From positions 124,001-188,000 of the forward strand of contig JACJWG010000008.1 of the NCBI GenBank assembly GCA_020637235.1: a stretch of 64,000 nt of DNA, read 5' to 3'. The stretch comes from Acidimicrobiaceae bacterium. GTDB lineage: Bacteria; Actinomycetota; Acidimicrobiia; Acidimicrobiales; Ilumatobacteraceae. Below the pieces are notes generated by a model. The model ran no database searches. It was not told where the DNA came from and saw only the letters and a list, made by a program, of their open reading frames with translations. Both the position numbers and the translations under genes were made by a program. Positions 8,611 through 17,190 of the stretch are shown here, piece after piece (the stretch's first letter is position 1; every line of letters starts with the position of its first letter).

Positions 8611-9477
8611 ATGGGTGACCGTTTCGAGAGCGTCCAGCAGGTCCGCGAGGGGCTGAAGGCCGTCAACTATCTGGCAGACGAAGGCATCGCGGGCGTGGCG
8701 TTCCTGGCCGACCGGCTGGGCAAGCCGGTGCTGGTGGAGGGACCCGCCGGCACGGGCAAGACGCAGCTGGCCAAGTCGATCGCCGAGGCGACCGGCTCGC
8801 GGCTCATCCGTCTCCAGTGCTACGAGGGCCTCGACGAGTCGAAGGCGCTCTACGAGTGGAACTACAAGAAGCAGCTCCTCCGCATCCAGGCCGACAAGAA
8901 CAGCGACTCCTGGACCGAGGTGCACGACGACATCTTCAGCGACGAGTTCCTGCTCACCCGCCCGTTGCTCGAGGCGATCAGTGCCGACGATCCCGTGGTG
9001 TTGCTGATCGACGAGGTCGATCGCGTCGAGGTCGAGACCGAGGCGCTGCTGCTCGAGATCCTCTCCGAGTACCAGGTGTCGATCCCCGAGCTCGGAACCA
9101 TCACGGCCAAGCAGATCCCGATGGTGTTCCTCACCTCGAACAACACCCGCGAGCTCAGCGAAGCGCTCAAGCGTCGCTGCCTCTTCCTGCACGTCGACTA
9201 CCCGTCGATGGAGCGCGAGAAGGAGATCGTGCTCACCAAGGTCCCCGGCGTCACCGACAACCTCGCCGACCAGATCGCCCGCATCGTGCGCAGCATCCGC
9301 CAGCTCGACCTGAAGAAGGCGCCGTCGGTGAGCGAGACCCTCGACTGGGCCCGCACGCTCGTCCTGCTCGGCATCGAGTCGATCGACGCACAACAGGCCA
9401 AGGAGACGCTCCACATCCTGCTCAAGTACCAGACCGACATCGCCAAGGCGGCGAAGGAGCTGAGCGTCGACAAGTAG
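8611..9477 (+). CDS. MoxR family AAA+ ATPase
   Basis: 288 residues. Walker A is VEGPAGTGKTQLAKSIAE, the MoxR-typical LQCYEGLDESKALYEWNY follows, then DEFLLTRPLLEAI, Walker B VVLLIDEVDRVE and sensor MVFLTSNNTRELSEALKRRC. MoxR ATPases act as chaperones that insert cofactors or assemble complexes, nearly always with a VWA-domain partner, which here is the next gene 28 bp downstream. ATG 8611 has TAGGGT seven bases upstream, consistent with leaderless transcription. The cognate client complex is not in the window (no CO dehydrogenase genes are present), so the function of the pair stays open. Confidence 0.9.
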   Translation: MGDRFESVQQVREGLKAVNYLADEGIAGVAFLADRLGKPVLVEGPAGTGKTQLAKSIAEATGSRLIRLQCYEGLDESKALYEWNYKKQLLRIQADKNSDSWTEVHDDIFSDEFLLTRPLLEAISADDPVVLLIDEVDRVEVETEALLLEILSEYQVSIPELGTITAKQIPMVFLTSNNTRELSEALKRRCLFLHVDYPSMEREKEIVLTKVPGVTDNLADQIARIVRSIRQLDLKKAPSVSETLDWARTLVLLGIESIDAQQAKETLHILLKYQTDIAKAAKELSVDK

Positions 9478-9505
9478 TCGACGCTCTGGGCTGGCCGGTC
9501 GTCCG

Positions 9506-10945
9506 ATGCTCGACCTCCTGAACGGCTTCGTCGCCGAGCTCCGCAACGCGGGGCTGCCGGTGTCGCTCACCGAGAACCTCGACGCGATGGAGGCGGTGCA
9601 GCACATCCCGATCGAGGATCGCGAGGCGTTCAAGTACGCGCTCGGCGCCACGCTGGTGAAGAACAACAGCCACTGGCGATCGTTCGAGACGGTGTTCGAG
9701 GTGTACTTCAGCCTGCGCGGTCCGGAGTACAAGCTGAAAGAGGGTGACGAGACCGACCTCGACGAGATGTGGCGCGAGATGCAGGAGCAGATGCGCCAGG
9801 GCGACTCGAAGGGCCAGGCGGGCGGGTCGATGGACTCGCTCACGCCCGAAGAGATCGCGCAGATGCTGATGCAGGCGTTGCTGAACGGCGACCAGGCGCT
9901 GATGCGCGCCCTCGCCCGGCAGGCCGTCCAGCGCTTCGCCGGCATGGAGCCCGGCCGGCCGGTGGGCGGCACCTACTACCTGTATCGCACACTGCGGAAC
10001 CTCGATCTCGACGGCATGCTCGAGAAGCTGATGGATCAGAGCCGCCAGGACGTCGGTGGCGAGCTCACCCCGCTCGAGGAGCGTCTCGAGCGCGACGAGT
10101 ACAACGACCGGATCGAGCAGTTCAAGAAGGAGATCGAGTCGGAGATCCGCCGCCGGCTCGTGGCCGACCGCGGCGCGGAGGCGATGGCCAAGACCCTGCG
10201 CAAGCCGCTGCCCGAAGACGTCGAGTTCATGCACGCCTCGCGCGACGAGATGCAGAACCTGAAGAAGGCGCTCGGGCCGCTCACCCGCAAGCTCGCCGCC
10301 CGCCTGGCCCGCAAGCGCCGTCACGGGCGCAAGGGCCCGCTCGACTTCCGCAACACGGTGCGCCACTCGCTCAGTTACGGCGGGGTGCCGGCCGAGCCGA
10401 AGTTCAAGTACCCGCGTCCGGCCAAGCCCGAGCTGATCGTGGTGGCCGACATCTCCGGGTCGGTGGCGGCGTTCGCACGGTTCACGCTCATGCTGGTGTA
10501 CGCGATCCAGAACCAGTTCTCGAAGGTGCGCTCGTTCGTGTTCATCGACGGCATCGACGAGGTGACCGAGTTCTTCCGCACCACCGAAGACGTCAGCGAG
10601 GCCGTGCATCGTGTGAACACGGAGGCCGACGTGGTCTGGGTCGACGGGCACAGCGATTACGGGCACGCATTCGAGGTGTTCTGGGAGCGCTACGGCAAGG
10701 ACGTCGGCCCGAAGTCGACCGTGCTGCTCCTCGGCGACGCGCGCAACAACTACCACGCGAGCCAGGCGTGGGTGGTGAAGGAGATCCGCCAGAAGGCGCG
10801 CCACGTGTACTGGTTGAACCCCGAGCCGAAGAGCTACTGGAACACCGGTGACTCGATCGTCGGGGAGTACGGCACCCACACCGATGGCGTGTTCGAGGTC
10901 CGCAACCTGCGCCAGCTGGAAGGGTTCGTCGAGAAGCTCGCGTGA
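9506..10945 (+). CDS. VWA-domain protein (CoxE-like) paired with MoxR
   Basis: 479 residues, DUF-type N-terminal helical region followed by a von Willebrand factor A-like domain. The metal-ion-dependent adhesion site is degenerate but recognisable: LIVVADISGSVAAFARF (D-x-S-G-S), a later FVFIDGID and TVLLLGDARNNY. This is the CoxE organisation. It is expected to bind the MoxR ATPase just upstream and present or modify a client. Long charged linkers (residues 85-110, 190-260) are present. The stop TGA overlaps the GTG of the MFS gene by four bases, so the three genes are probably one transcript. Confidence 0.87.
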   Translation: MLDLLNGFVAELRNAGLPVSLTENLDAMEAVQHIPIEDREAFKYALGATLVKNNSHWRSFETVFEVYFSLRGPEYKLKEGDETDLDEMWREMQEQMRQGDSKGQAGGSMDSLTPEEIAQMLMQALLNGDQALMRALARQAVQRFAGMEPGRPVGGTYYLYRTLRNLDLDGMLEKLMDQSRQDVGGELTPLEERLERDEYNDRIEQFKKEIESEIRRRLVADRGAEAMAKTLRKPLPEDVEFMHASRDEMQNLKKALGPLTRKLAARLARKRRHGRKGPLDFRNTVRHSLSYGGVPAEPKFKYPRPAKPELIVVADISGSVAAFARFTLMLVYAIQNQFSKVRSFVFIDGIDEVTEFFRTTEDVSEAVHRVNTEADVVWVDGHSDYGHAFEVFWERYGKDVGPKSTVLLLGDARNNYHASQAWVVKEIRQKARHVYWLNPEPKSYWNTGDSIVGEYGTHTDGVFEVRNLRQLEGFVEKLA

Positions 10946-12126
10946 GCGGGCTCGTCACGGCGCCGGCGATGTCGGCGATCGGTCCGGGTGCCCGTCGCCG
11001 TCTCGACGTCGCGGTCGCGACCAACTTCCTCGCGATCGGCATCCTCCTCGCGGCGGTGCCGCGGTACGTGAAGGAGGAACTCGGCGGGTCGACGGCGGCG
11101 GTCGGGACCGCGACGACGATCTTCTTCGCCGCGGCGCTGTTCACCCGCCCGCTCGTGGGCCGGGCGATGGATCGCATCGGTCGCCGCCCGTTCCTCGCGT
11201 GGCCGCTGGTCGCGATGGCCCTGTTGGCGCTGGGCCTGGAGTTCGCCGCAGCGGTCTGGGTCGTCGTGTTGGTGCGACTGTTGCAGGGCGCATTCGGCAG
11301 CACCTTCTACACCGCCTGTGCGGTGGTCTCCACCGACATCGCCCCGCCCGAGCAGCGGGCGTCGGCCGTGGCTCGGCTCAGCCTGATGATCTACCTCGGC
11401 TTCGCGTTCGGCCCGTTCCTGGGCGAGTTCCTGTTCGATCGCGACGTGCACTGGCCGTGGATCGCGTGCGCAGCGCTGCACGGCTTCGCTGCACTGGTGG
11501 CGTGGGGACTCCCCGAGACGAAGCGTGCCGCAGGCGCCGGCACAGCACACGAGCGGCCGTCGATGCGGTCGCTGCAACGCGTGGTGCTGCGTCCTGGGGT
11601 GGCTCAGTTGACGGCGGGCCTCGGCTACTCGTGCGTGGTCGCATTCCTGCCGTCGTACTCGCGTGAGATCGGTCTCGGATCGTCTGGCGCGCTGTTCTTC
11701 ACGTACGCGTGCAGCGCACTGGCGGTGCGCGTGTTCAGCGGGCGCCTCGCGGATCGTTTCGGCTACGTGGCAGTTGCCGTACCCGGGATGGTGGTGTTCG
11801 GCGCCGGCCATCTGCTGATGGCGGTGGCGTGGGCCTCGTGGGTGCCGTTCCCCGCGATCGCCATGACCGGGATCGGGTTCGGCGCCGTGTTCCCGGCGCT
11901 CACCGCGCTCGCCGTCGACCGAGCACCCGACGAGCAGCGCGGTCAGGTGCTCGGCGTGTTCCTCAGCTTCAACGACCTCGGTAATGCGATCGCCGGGCCG
12001 GCGGTCGGCGCGATCGCCGATGCGGCGGGGTTCCGGTGGGGGTACGGCGTGCCGGCGATCGTGGTGGCCGTCGGCGCGTGGGTGGCGTTCGGCCTCCGTC
12101 GCTCGCCGGATCCCGACGGTGCGTGA
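10942..12126 (+). CDS. MFS transporter
   Basis: 394 residues with 12 predicted membrane helices. The loop 2-3 signature is GRAMDRIGRRPFL (G-x-x-x-D-x-x-G-R-R/K) and its second-half counterpart is SGRLADRFGYVAVA. The first helix pair contains FLAIGILLAAVPRYVKEEL, typical of drug-efflux/sugar-efflux type members. The substrate is unknown. Translation is coupled to the VWA gene by a GTGA overlap, but functional linkage is not evident. Confidence 0.88.
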   Translation: MSGLVTAPAMSAIGPGARRRLDVAVATNFLAIGILLAAVPRYVKEELGGSTAAVGTATTIFFAAALFTRPLVGRAMDRIGRRPFLAWPLVAMALLALGLEFAAAVWVVVLVRLLQGAFGSTFYTACAVVSTDIAPPEQRASAVARLSLMIYLGFAFGPFLGEFLFDRDVHWPWIACAALHGFAALVAWGLPETKRAAGAGTAHERPSMRSLQRVVLRPGVAQLTAGLGYSCVVAFLPSYSREIGLGSSGALFFTYACSALAVRVFSGRLADRFGYVAVAVPGMVVFGAGHLLMAVAWASWVPFPAIAMTGIGFGAVFPALTALAVDRAPDEQRGQVLGVFLSFNDLGNAIAGPAVGAIADAAGFRWGYGVPAIVVAVGAWVAFGLRRSPDPDGA

Positions 12127-12147
12127 CCTGCGCTCTACGGTGTCGCC

Positions 12148-12984
12148 ATGGAACTGAAGGATCGGGTCGTGGTGGTCACCGGTGGAGGGTCGGGCATCGG
12201 TGAGGCACTCGCCGTCGCTGCGCATCGGGAAGGCGCCCGTCACGTGGTGGTGGCCGACCTGCACGCTGCGGAAGCCGAGCGTGTGGCGGCGTCGATCGGC
12301 GGCACGGGTGTCGGCGTCGACGTGCGCGACGAGGCGGCGATCGTGCGGCTGGTGGACGACACCCAGCAGGCACACGGCCCGATCGACCTGTTCGTGTCGA
12401 ACGCCGGCTTCGTGACGGCAGCGGGCCTCGAGGACTCGAACGACGCGATCCAGCGGATGTGGGAGGTGCACTGCATGGCCCACATCTACGCGGCACGGGC
12501 GGTGTTGCCGTCGATGATCGCCCGGGGCGAGGGATACCTGCTGAACACCGCGTCAGCGGCCGGCCTGCTCACCCAGATCGGGTCGATGGCGTACTCGATC
12601 ACCAAGGCTGCCGCGGTGTCGCTCGGGGAGTGGTTGTCGGTGACGCACCACCACCAGGGCGTCCGGGTGTCGGTGCTGTGCCCGCAGGCCGTGGCCACCA
12701 ACATCGTGCGCAACAGCCCCGATTTCGCCGGCGACGGCGACGGTGCGCTCGGGTCGGGCGTCGCGAGTGGTGACGGGGTGCTCGGCGCGGACGAGGTGGC
12801 CCAGTGCTGCATCGATGCGATCCGCGACGAGCGGTTCCTGGTGCTGCCGCACCCCGAGGTGGCGACGTACGTGCAGCGCAAGGCCACCGATCGCGATCGG
12901 TGGCTCGCCGGCATGCGCCGCTTCCAGTCGGCCCTGCACCCAGACGGCGTCCTCCCCGGGGACGCCATCGCCCCGAAGGTCTGA
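12148..12984 (+). CDS. SDR family NAD(P)-dependent oxidoreductase
   Basis: 278 residues of classical short-chain dehydrogenase. Cofactor loop TGGGSGIGEALA (T-G-x-x-x-G-x-G), structural VSNAG, catalytic Ser in NTASAAGLLTQ and the Y-x-x-x-K in AYSITKAAAV. The acidic residue after strand 2 (VVADLHAAEAE) favours NAD(H) over NADP(H). C-terminus is extended by about 30 residues. Substrate unknown. ATG 12148 has TACGGT six bases upstream. It follows the MFS gene by 21 bp. Confidence 0.9.
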   Translation: MELKDRVVVVTGGGSGIGEALAVAAHREGARHVVVADLHAAEAERVAASIGGTGVGVDVRDEAAIVRLVDDTQQAHGPIDLFVSNAGFVTAAGLEDSNDAIQRMWEVHCMAHIYAARAVLPSMIARGEGYLLNTASAAGLLTQIGSMAYSITKAAAVSLGEWLSVTHHHQGVRVSVLCPQAVATNIVRNSPDFAGDGDGALGSGVASGDGVLGADEVAQCCIDAIRDERFLVLPHPEVATYVQRKATDRDRWLAGMRRFQSALHPDGVLPGDAIAPKV

Positions 12985-13001
12985 CGTTCGGGCGAATCGT
13001 G

Positions 13002-13127
13002 CTGGGCGCCAGGCCCGGCGCATCGGTGCAGGTCAGCCAGATCGTTGGCGCCCAGGTCGTTCAGGAATCGCTCCTGGGCGCCACGGTCGACTCACCGCTG
13101 CTGGTCGGCCAGAACGTCGGCGCCCAG
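13002..13127. repeat. two copies of a 54-bp palindromic repeat
   Basis: Copies at 13002-13055 and 13074-13127. Each opens with CTGGGCGCCA and closes with (T)GGCGCCCAG, a 9-10 bp perfect stem around a loop of about 34 nt. The second loop reads CGGTCGACTCACCGCTGCT, closely matching the loop of the copy at 14345-14405. Between two convergent genes, so they could also act as transcription terminators or RNA hairpins. Confidence 0.8.
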
Positions 13128-13131
13128 GTCG

Positions 13132-13743
13132 TCAGGACGAGACGAACCCGGCGATGTGGGTCATCGCCTGGTCGAGCGACCACGCACGGTCGGGCCAGGC
13201 GTCGTCGGCGATCATTCGTTCCGCTGCGGCGGCGTGACGCGGTGCGAACGAGCGGTAGTGGTTCGCGGAGTCGCCGGTCGGGTTGAACGCCATGAGCACG
13301 GCCATCGGCAGGATCGCGGCGACGTCGCTCTCGGGGCTCGGGTACGGCCCGTGCATCGCTGGATACCGACGAGATGCATGTCCGTTCAGCGAGCGGATGC
13401 CGTCGAGTCCGTCGCACAGCGTGTCGGCCGCGAGGTGGTAGACGGCGCCGACGTGCGACATGGTGGCCGCAGACCGGCACAGCAGGCACGGCTCGAGCGA
13501 GGTGTACAGCACGTGGTCGGCGTAGTCGCCCATCGGCAGCTGGGCGAGCGCGTCCATCTCCCCGTGAGCGAGGGCGGTGCGGCGCAGATGACCGGGTGGA
13601 GCATCGGCCTCGCCGACCCGGTTGCGGCCTTCGGCCACGACCTGTCCGTCGGGATCGACCACGAGCGCCCCGACCGGGAAGCTCCCGGCGCAGTACGCCT
13701 CCCAGGCCAGCTCGAGGCATCGACGGAACGGCGCCGGGATCAT
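13132..13743 (-). CDS. cytidine/deoxycytidylate deaminase-fold protein (TadA-like)
   Basis: 203 residues. Zinc motifs are LAHGEMDAL (H-x-E, the catalytic Glu) and SLEPCLLCRSA (P-C-x-x-C), the signature of the CMP/dCMP deaminase superfamily, with FPVGALVVDPDGQVVAEGRNRV preceding as in TadA/guanine deaminase-like members. The C-terminal 80 residues are longer than in TadA. The substrate could be a nucleoside, a base or a riboflavin-type intermediate. ATG 13743 overlaps the stop of the upstream gene by four bases (ATGA), fixing the start and implying co-expression. Confidence 0.82.
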   Translation of the reverse strand: MIPAPFRRCLELAWEAYCAGSFPVGALVVDPDGQVVAEGRNRVGEADAPPGHLRRTALAHGEMDALAQLPMGDYADHVLYTSLEPCLLCRSAATMSHVGAVYHLAADTLCDGLDGIRSLNGHASRRYPAMHGPYPSPESDVAAILPMAVLMAFNPTGDSANHYRSFAPRHAAAAERMIADDAWPDRAWSLDQAMTHIAGFVSS

Positions 13744-14324
13744 CCGCCGAGCGCCTCGGCGAGCAGGGCCCGTTCGGACTCCTCGAGTGGGATGCGGGCG
13801 ATCGCTGCCGCGCCCGCCTGCGTCATCTTCTCGGCGGTCTTGCGGAGCACGCCGATCAGGTGCGTGCGGTCGAGCTTGCGGGCCACGTCGGCGAGCTGGG
13901 TCTCGACGAAGGCGAGGCACGCTGCGTCCTCGATCGCCTGCGACCCGGCGTCGGCGGCGAGGTGGTCCCGCCGGACGAGGGCCTGCACCCGCTCGATCGT
14001 CGTCTCGTCGTAGCCGAGTTCGGCCAGGAGTTCGCCGACGTCGCGGGCGTGTCGCTGACGCTGGTCGCGCTTCCACTTCAGATAGCCCGCGCGACCCGGT
14101 TCGTAGGTCGATCGTGGCAGTTCCCAACGGCGGAGGTGGTGCGCACGAGCGGCGAGCAGCCAGGTCTCGTCGGCGTCCGGGTGCAGGTCGGCGACCCACG
14201 CCGCGGCCAACGTGCCGTGAACCTGGGCGAGCGGCGACTCGACCCCGCGCACGACGACGCGAGTGGGGTCGCCCGCATTGGCGGCGTCGATCGCTGCGAC
14301 GGCAGCGGCGTAGCGCTCGTTCAC
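13740..14324 (-). CDS. DUF4202 family protein
   Basis: 194 residues beginning VNERYAAAVAAIDAANAGDP. The family pattern is visible in LAARAHHLRRWELPRSTYEPGR and YLKWKRDQRQRHARDVGELL, with conserved His and Arg residues that could bind metal as in HD-like helical proteins, though no complete HD motif can be claimed. GTG 14324 is preferred because TAGGCT lies seven bases upstream; an earlier in-frame start would run into the palindromic repeat at 14345. Biochemical role unknown; coupled by overlap to the deaminase. Confidence 0.8.
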   Translation of the reverse strand: MNERYAAAVAAIDAANAGDPTRVVVRGVESPLAQVHGTLAAAWVADLHPDADETWLLAARAHHLRRWELPRSTYEPGRAGYLKWKRDQRQRHARDVGELLAELGYDETTIERVQALVRRDHLAADAGSQAIEDAACLAFVETQLADVARKLDRTHLIGVLRKTAEKMTQAGAAAIARIPLEESERALLAEALGG

Positions 14325-14344
14325 GCGCCCGAGCCTACGCGTCG

Positions 14345-14405
14345 GTTCTGGGTGCCGGTCGCGGCTCACCGGTGCTGGTCGATGGCGATGGTTGGCGCCC
14401 AGAAC
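14345..14405. repeat. palindromic repeat, same family as 13002-13127
   Basis: GTTCTGGGTGCC (14345-14356) pairs with GGCGCCCAGAAC (14394-14405) allowing one G-U step. The loop holds CGGCTCACCGGTGCTGGTCG, shared with the 13074 copy. It fills the gap between the reductase 3' end and the DUF4202 gene promoter. Confidence 0.75.
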
Positions 14406-14417
14406 CGGCGGACGTCG

Positions 14418-16208
14418 TCAGACGGCGCACTCCGACTCGCCGACGGCGGCCACGAACGGGCCGGTCTCGCCGTAGTCGACGTAGAAGTCGGGATCGTCGT
14501 CGAAGGCCGGGAAGACGTCGAGGTCCTTCAGCGTCTGCCCGATCGCACCGGCGCCGCCCGAACGGTCGAGCCACGACCGGAACGACTCACCCGCCGTGCG
14601 CTCATCGGCGAAACGGCGTACCACCCGCACCACGGCCTGCGGCGCAGCCTTCGCCGGGAGGCGGGTGGCTTTGTCGCCGAAGTGGATCTGCTCCTGGCCG
14701 ACGTACCCGCCGAGCAGCATCTGGTACCCCGGCGCCGATCGCCCGTTGGCCCGCCGCTCGGCACCGAAGAAACCGATGTCCGAGGCGTGGTGTTGGCCGC
14801 AGCTGTTGGTGCAGCCCGAGATGTTGATCCGCACCCCGCCGACCTCGGCGAGGCCGGCGTCCTCGAGCGCCTCGCCGATCGCAGCGCCGAGCCCGCGCGA
14901 CTGGGTGACGGCGATGTTGCAGGTGTCGGCGCCGGGGCAGGCCACCACGTCGCGGGCCAGTTCGGCGCCGGGGCGAGCCATGCCGATCGCCTCGAGCCGT
15001 GCGTACAGGATGGGCAACTGACCCTCCGTGAGACCGCGGAACACCACGTTCTGGCGATTCGAGAGACGCACGTCGGCACCCAACTCGCGCTGGATCGATG
15101 CGAGCGACCGGAACTGCGACGACGTGATGTCGCCGAGCGCCGCGTACGCGACGGCCGACACCGTGTGGTTGGCCGTGCCGCGCACCACGCTGGTCGCGAC
15201 CCATCGCTGATACGGGTCGCGCGGTGTGAGCGCCACGGCGACACCCTGCCCGACGGCGGTGGCCTCGACGGTGCTGCTGCGGCCGGCCGGCGCGTCGCCG
15301 GCCTTCGCGACGATCGCGGGGATGCCCCCGGGCCAACTCGACGACGCGGGCAGCGTGAGGCGCACCTTCTGCACCCGCCGCCGCACCTCGTCGATGCCGA
15401 GCTGGTCGACCACCCACTTCAGGCGCGCCCGCAGCTTGTTGTCGCGGTTGCCGGTCTGGTCGAACACCCGCAGCACCGCCTCGATCGTCGGCAGCAGGTC
15501 CTCACGGCTCGTGAAGTCCTCGAGCGCGAGCGCCGGGTGCGGGGTCGCGCCCAGGCCGCCGGCGATGTAGACCCGGAAGCCCTGCTCGGTCGTTCCGTCG
15601 TCGAGCGTGCGCGTGACCGCGACGACGCCGACGTCGTTGAACATCGCCTGCCCGCAGTCGGTGCTGCACCCGGAGAAGTTCACCTTGAACTTGCGCGGGA
15701 GGCGCTGGCCGAGCGGGTTGCGCACGAAGTGCTCGAACGTCGCCTCGGCCCACGGCGTCACGTCGAGTTGCTCGTGCGGGCACGCCCCGGCGAGATGGCA
15801 GGCCATCACGTTGCGCACCGTGTCGCCGCACGCCTCGCGACTGGTGAGCCCCACCTTCGCCAGCTCGCGCATCACCGCCGGCACCTCGGTGAGCTCGACG
15901 TAGTGGAACTGGATGTTCTGGCGGGTGGTGATGTGACCCCAGCCGCGCGAGTAGGTGTCGCCGAGGTGCGCCATCAGGTCGAGCTGTTCGGGCGTGATCG
16001 ACCCGGCCGGCAGCTTGATCCGCACCATCTGGTTGGTGCCGCCCTGGCGCTGACCGTAGATGCCGTTGTTGAGGCGCATCACGCGGAACACGTCCTCGGG
16101 GATCTCGCCGGCCAGGTACTGCGCGATGGCGCGCTCGAAGCGCTCGATGTCGCGGCGCTGCTCGTCGATCAGATCTCGTGCGGCCGGCACGACGGGGGCG
16201 ATGCTCAT
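14418..16208 (-). CDS. ferredoxin-type nitrite/sulfite reductase (siroheme, 4Fe-4S)
   Basis: 596 residues with the duplicated Nir/Sir half-domain structure. The N-half has RLNNGIYGQRQGG, GWGHITTRQNIQFH and FSGCSTDCGQA. The C-half contains the siroheme-4Fe-4S cysteines as C-P-G-A-D-T-C and GCTNSCGQHH (C-x5-C ... C-x3-C). It reduces sulfite to sulfide or nitrite to ammonium using ferredoxin; sequence alone does not settle which. ATG 16208 follows GGAGG at a good distance, so this gene, unlike many neighbours, has a leader. A dyad lies 42 bp upstream. No cysteine-assimilation partners are adjacent, though small genes of unknown role follow. Confidence 0.93.
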   Translation of the reverse strand: MSIAPVVPAARDLIDEQRRDIERFERAIAQYLAGEIPEDVFRVMRLNNGIYGQRQGGTNQMVRIKLPAGSITPEQLDLMAHLGDTYSRGWGHITTRQNIQFHYVELTEVPAVMRELAKVGLTSREACGDTVRNVMACHLAGACPHEQLDVTPWAEATFEHFVRNPLGQRLPRKFKVNFSGCSTDCGQAMFNDVGVVAVTRTLDDGTTEQGFRVYIAGGLGATPHPALALEDFTSREDLLPTIEAVLRVFDQTGNRDNKLRARLKWVVDQLGIDEVRRRVQKVRLTLPASSSWPGGIPAIVAKAGDAPAGRSSTVEATAVGQGVAVALTPRDPYQRWVATSVVRGTANHTVSAVAYAALGDITSSQFRSLASIQRELGADVRLSNRQNVVFRGLTEGQLPILYARLEAIGMARPGAELARDVVACPGADTCNIAVTQSRGLGAAIGEALEDAGLAEVGGVRINISGCTNSCGQHHASDIGFFGAERRANGRSAPGYQMLLGGYVGQEQIHFGDKATRLPAKAAPQAVVRVVRRFADERTAGESFRSWLDRSGGAGAIGQTLKDLDVFPAFDDDPDFYVDYGETGPFVAAVGESECAV

Positions 16209-16249
16209 GAAGACCTCCAACGAAGGGCGGGTCGAAAGTCGAACAAATC

Positions 16250-16264
16250 TGATCGACTCGGTCA
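16250..16264. promoter_or_regulatory. 15-bp dyad operator candidate upstream of the reductase
   Basis: On the minus strand TGACCGAGTCGATCA, a 7-1-7 dyad with one mismatched pair, 42 bp before the reductase ATG, within a short AT-richer stretch. Position and symmetry suit a repressor or redox regulator binding at the promoter. The regulator is unknown; an Rrf2-family gene is present at 63156 but no link can be shown. Confidence 0.5.
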
Positions 16265-16301
16265 ACAATACACGCCGGATGAGCGGTTGTCGTCGGCTGA
16301 T

Positions 16302-16559
16302 CTATTCGCCCGGGTCGAGGCCGATCTCTCGCATCGCGTCGCGGAGCGCGAGGCGTAGTCGTCGGGCCTGGGGGCCGTCGAGGTGCATCACGAGTCCTTC
16401 GCCGGCCGATCCGACCTCTTCGACCGTGAGCACCACCCGCGGCTCGGCGTCGTCGTAGTCGTCGCTGATCGCCACGGCCCACGACAGCAGCTGCAGCTCG
16501 TCGTCGCTCGGCGGCAACTCGTCGGGCGTGAACGGATGGTCGTCGATCGATCGGCGCAC
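16302..16559 (-). CDS. small acidic protein of unknown function
   Basis: 85 residues from GTG 16559: VRRSIDDHPFTPDELPPSDD, then a WAVAISDDYDDAEPRVVLTVEEV core and LRLALRDAMREIGLDPGE at the end. No recognised domain. An ATG at 16592 would add 11 residues but leaves only six bases before the divergent start at 16599. Codon usage and third-position GC look like those of its neighbours, supporting a real gene. Confidence 0.55.
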   Translation of the reverse strand: MRRSIDDHPFTPDELPPSDDELQLLSWAVAISDDYDDAEPRVVLTVEEVGSAGEGLVMHLDGPQARRLRLALRDAMREIGLDPGE

Positions 16560-16598
16560 GTGTCCAGCGTGCCAGATGCCCGCACCTACCATGCGCCC

Positions 16599-17165
16599 AT
16601 GAGCGAGAACCTCCGCCTGTGGACCCAGGCGATCTACGGCTTCGACCACGTGGCGCGCCTGGCGCGTCCCCACCAGTGGGACGAGCCGTCGCCGTGCAAG
16701 GGCTGGACCGCGCGTCACGTCATCGGCCACGTCCTCGCGATCCAGCGGTACATGGAGGCGCTCGTGCGCGGCACGCGGCCGACCATGAACCCGATGGTGG
16801 ACCCGCACCTGCACGCCGGCGACGATCCATACGCCACGTGGGCGGCGGCCCGCGATGGCGTGCTCGAAGCGGTCGACCACCCGGGCGTGCTGCACCGGGT
16901 GGTGACCAACTGGAGCGGCCCGACCTCGGTGGACGACATGCTCGGCGGCAACGTCGCCGACACGACGATCCATGCGTGGGATCTCGCTCGGGCACTCGGT
17001 GTGGACGACCGGCTCGACCCGGCCTGCGTCGCCCGGGCGTACGACGCGGCGGTGGAGCGCGGCGACGGATTGCGCGCCGGCGGCATGTTCGGCCCGGCGG
17101 TCGAGGTGCCCGACGACGCCGATCCGCAGTCGCGCCTGCTCGCGCTCACCGGTCGCCGACCCTGA
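16599..17165 (+). CDS. TIGR03086-type metal-binding protein (DinB/mycothiol isomerase fold)
   Basis: 188 residues. The opening segment and CKGWTARHVIGHVLAIQRYM carry the P-C-x-G-W-x-x-x-x-x-x-x-H motif of mycothiol-dependent maleylpyruvate isomerase N-terminal domains; a later DTTIHAWDLARALG supplies the second H-x-W-D-L motif. Members bind a divalent metal through three His residues and are typical of mycothiol-making actinobacteria. Substrate not known. TACCAT sits six bases before ATG 16599, implying a leaderless transcript. Confidence 0.85.
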   Translation: MSENLRLWTQAIYGFDHVARLARPHQWDEPSPCKGWTARHVIGHVLAIQRYMEALVRGTRPTMNPMVDPHLHAGDDPYATWAAARDGVLEAVDHPGVLHRVVTNWSGPTSVDDMLGGNVADTTIHAWDLARALGVDDRLDPACVARAYDAAVERGDGLRAGGMFGPAVEVPDDADPQSRLLALTGRRP

Positions 17166-17190
17166 CACGCCCGTCCGGGCGTTCGTCGGC

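Noticed and set aside
13374..16358. A 994-codon open frame on the plus strand over the reductase and neighbours
   Set aside because: Antisense to well-recognised genes; its translation is low-complexity H/R/V/G-rich, an effect of GC-rich third positions.
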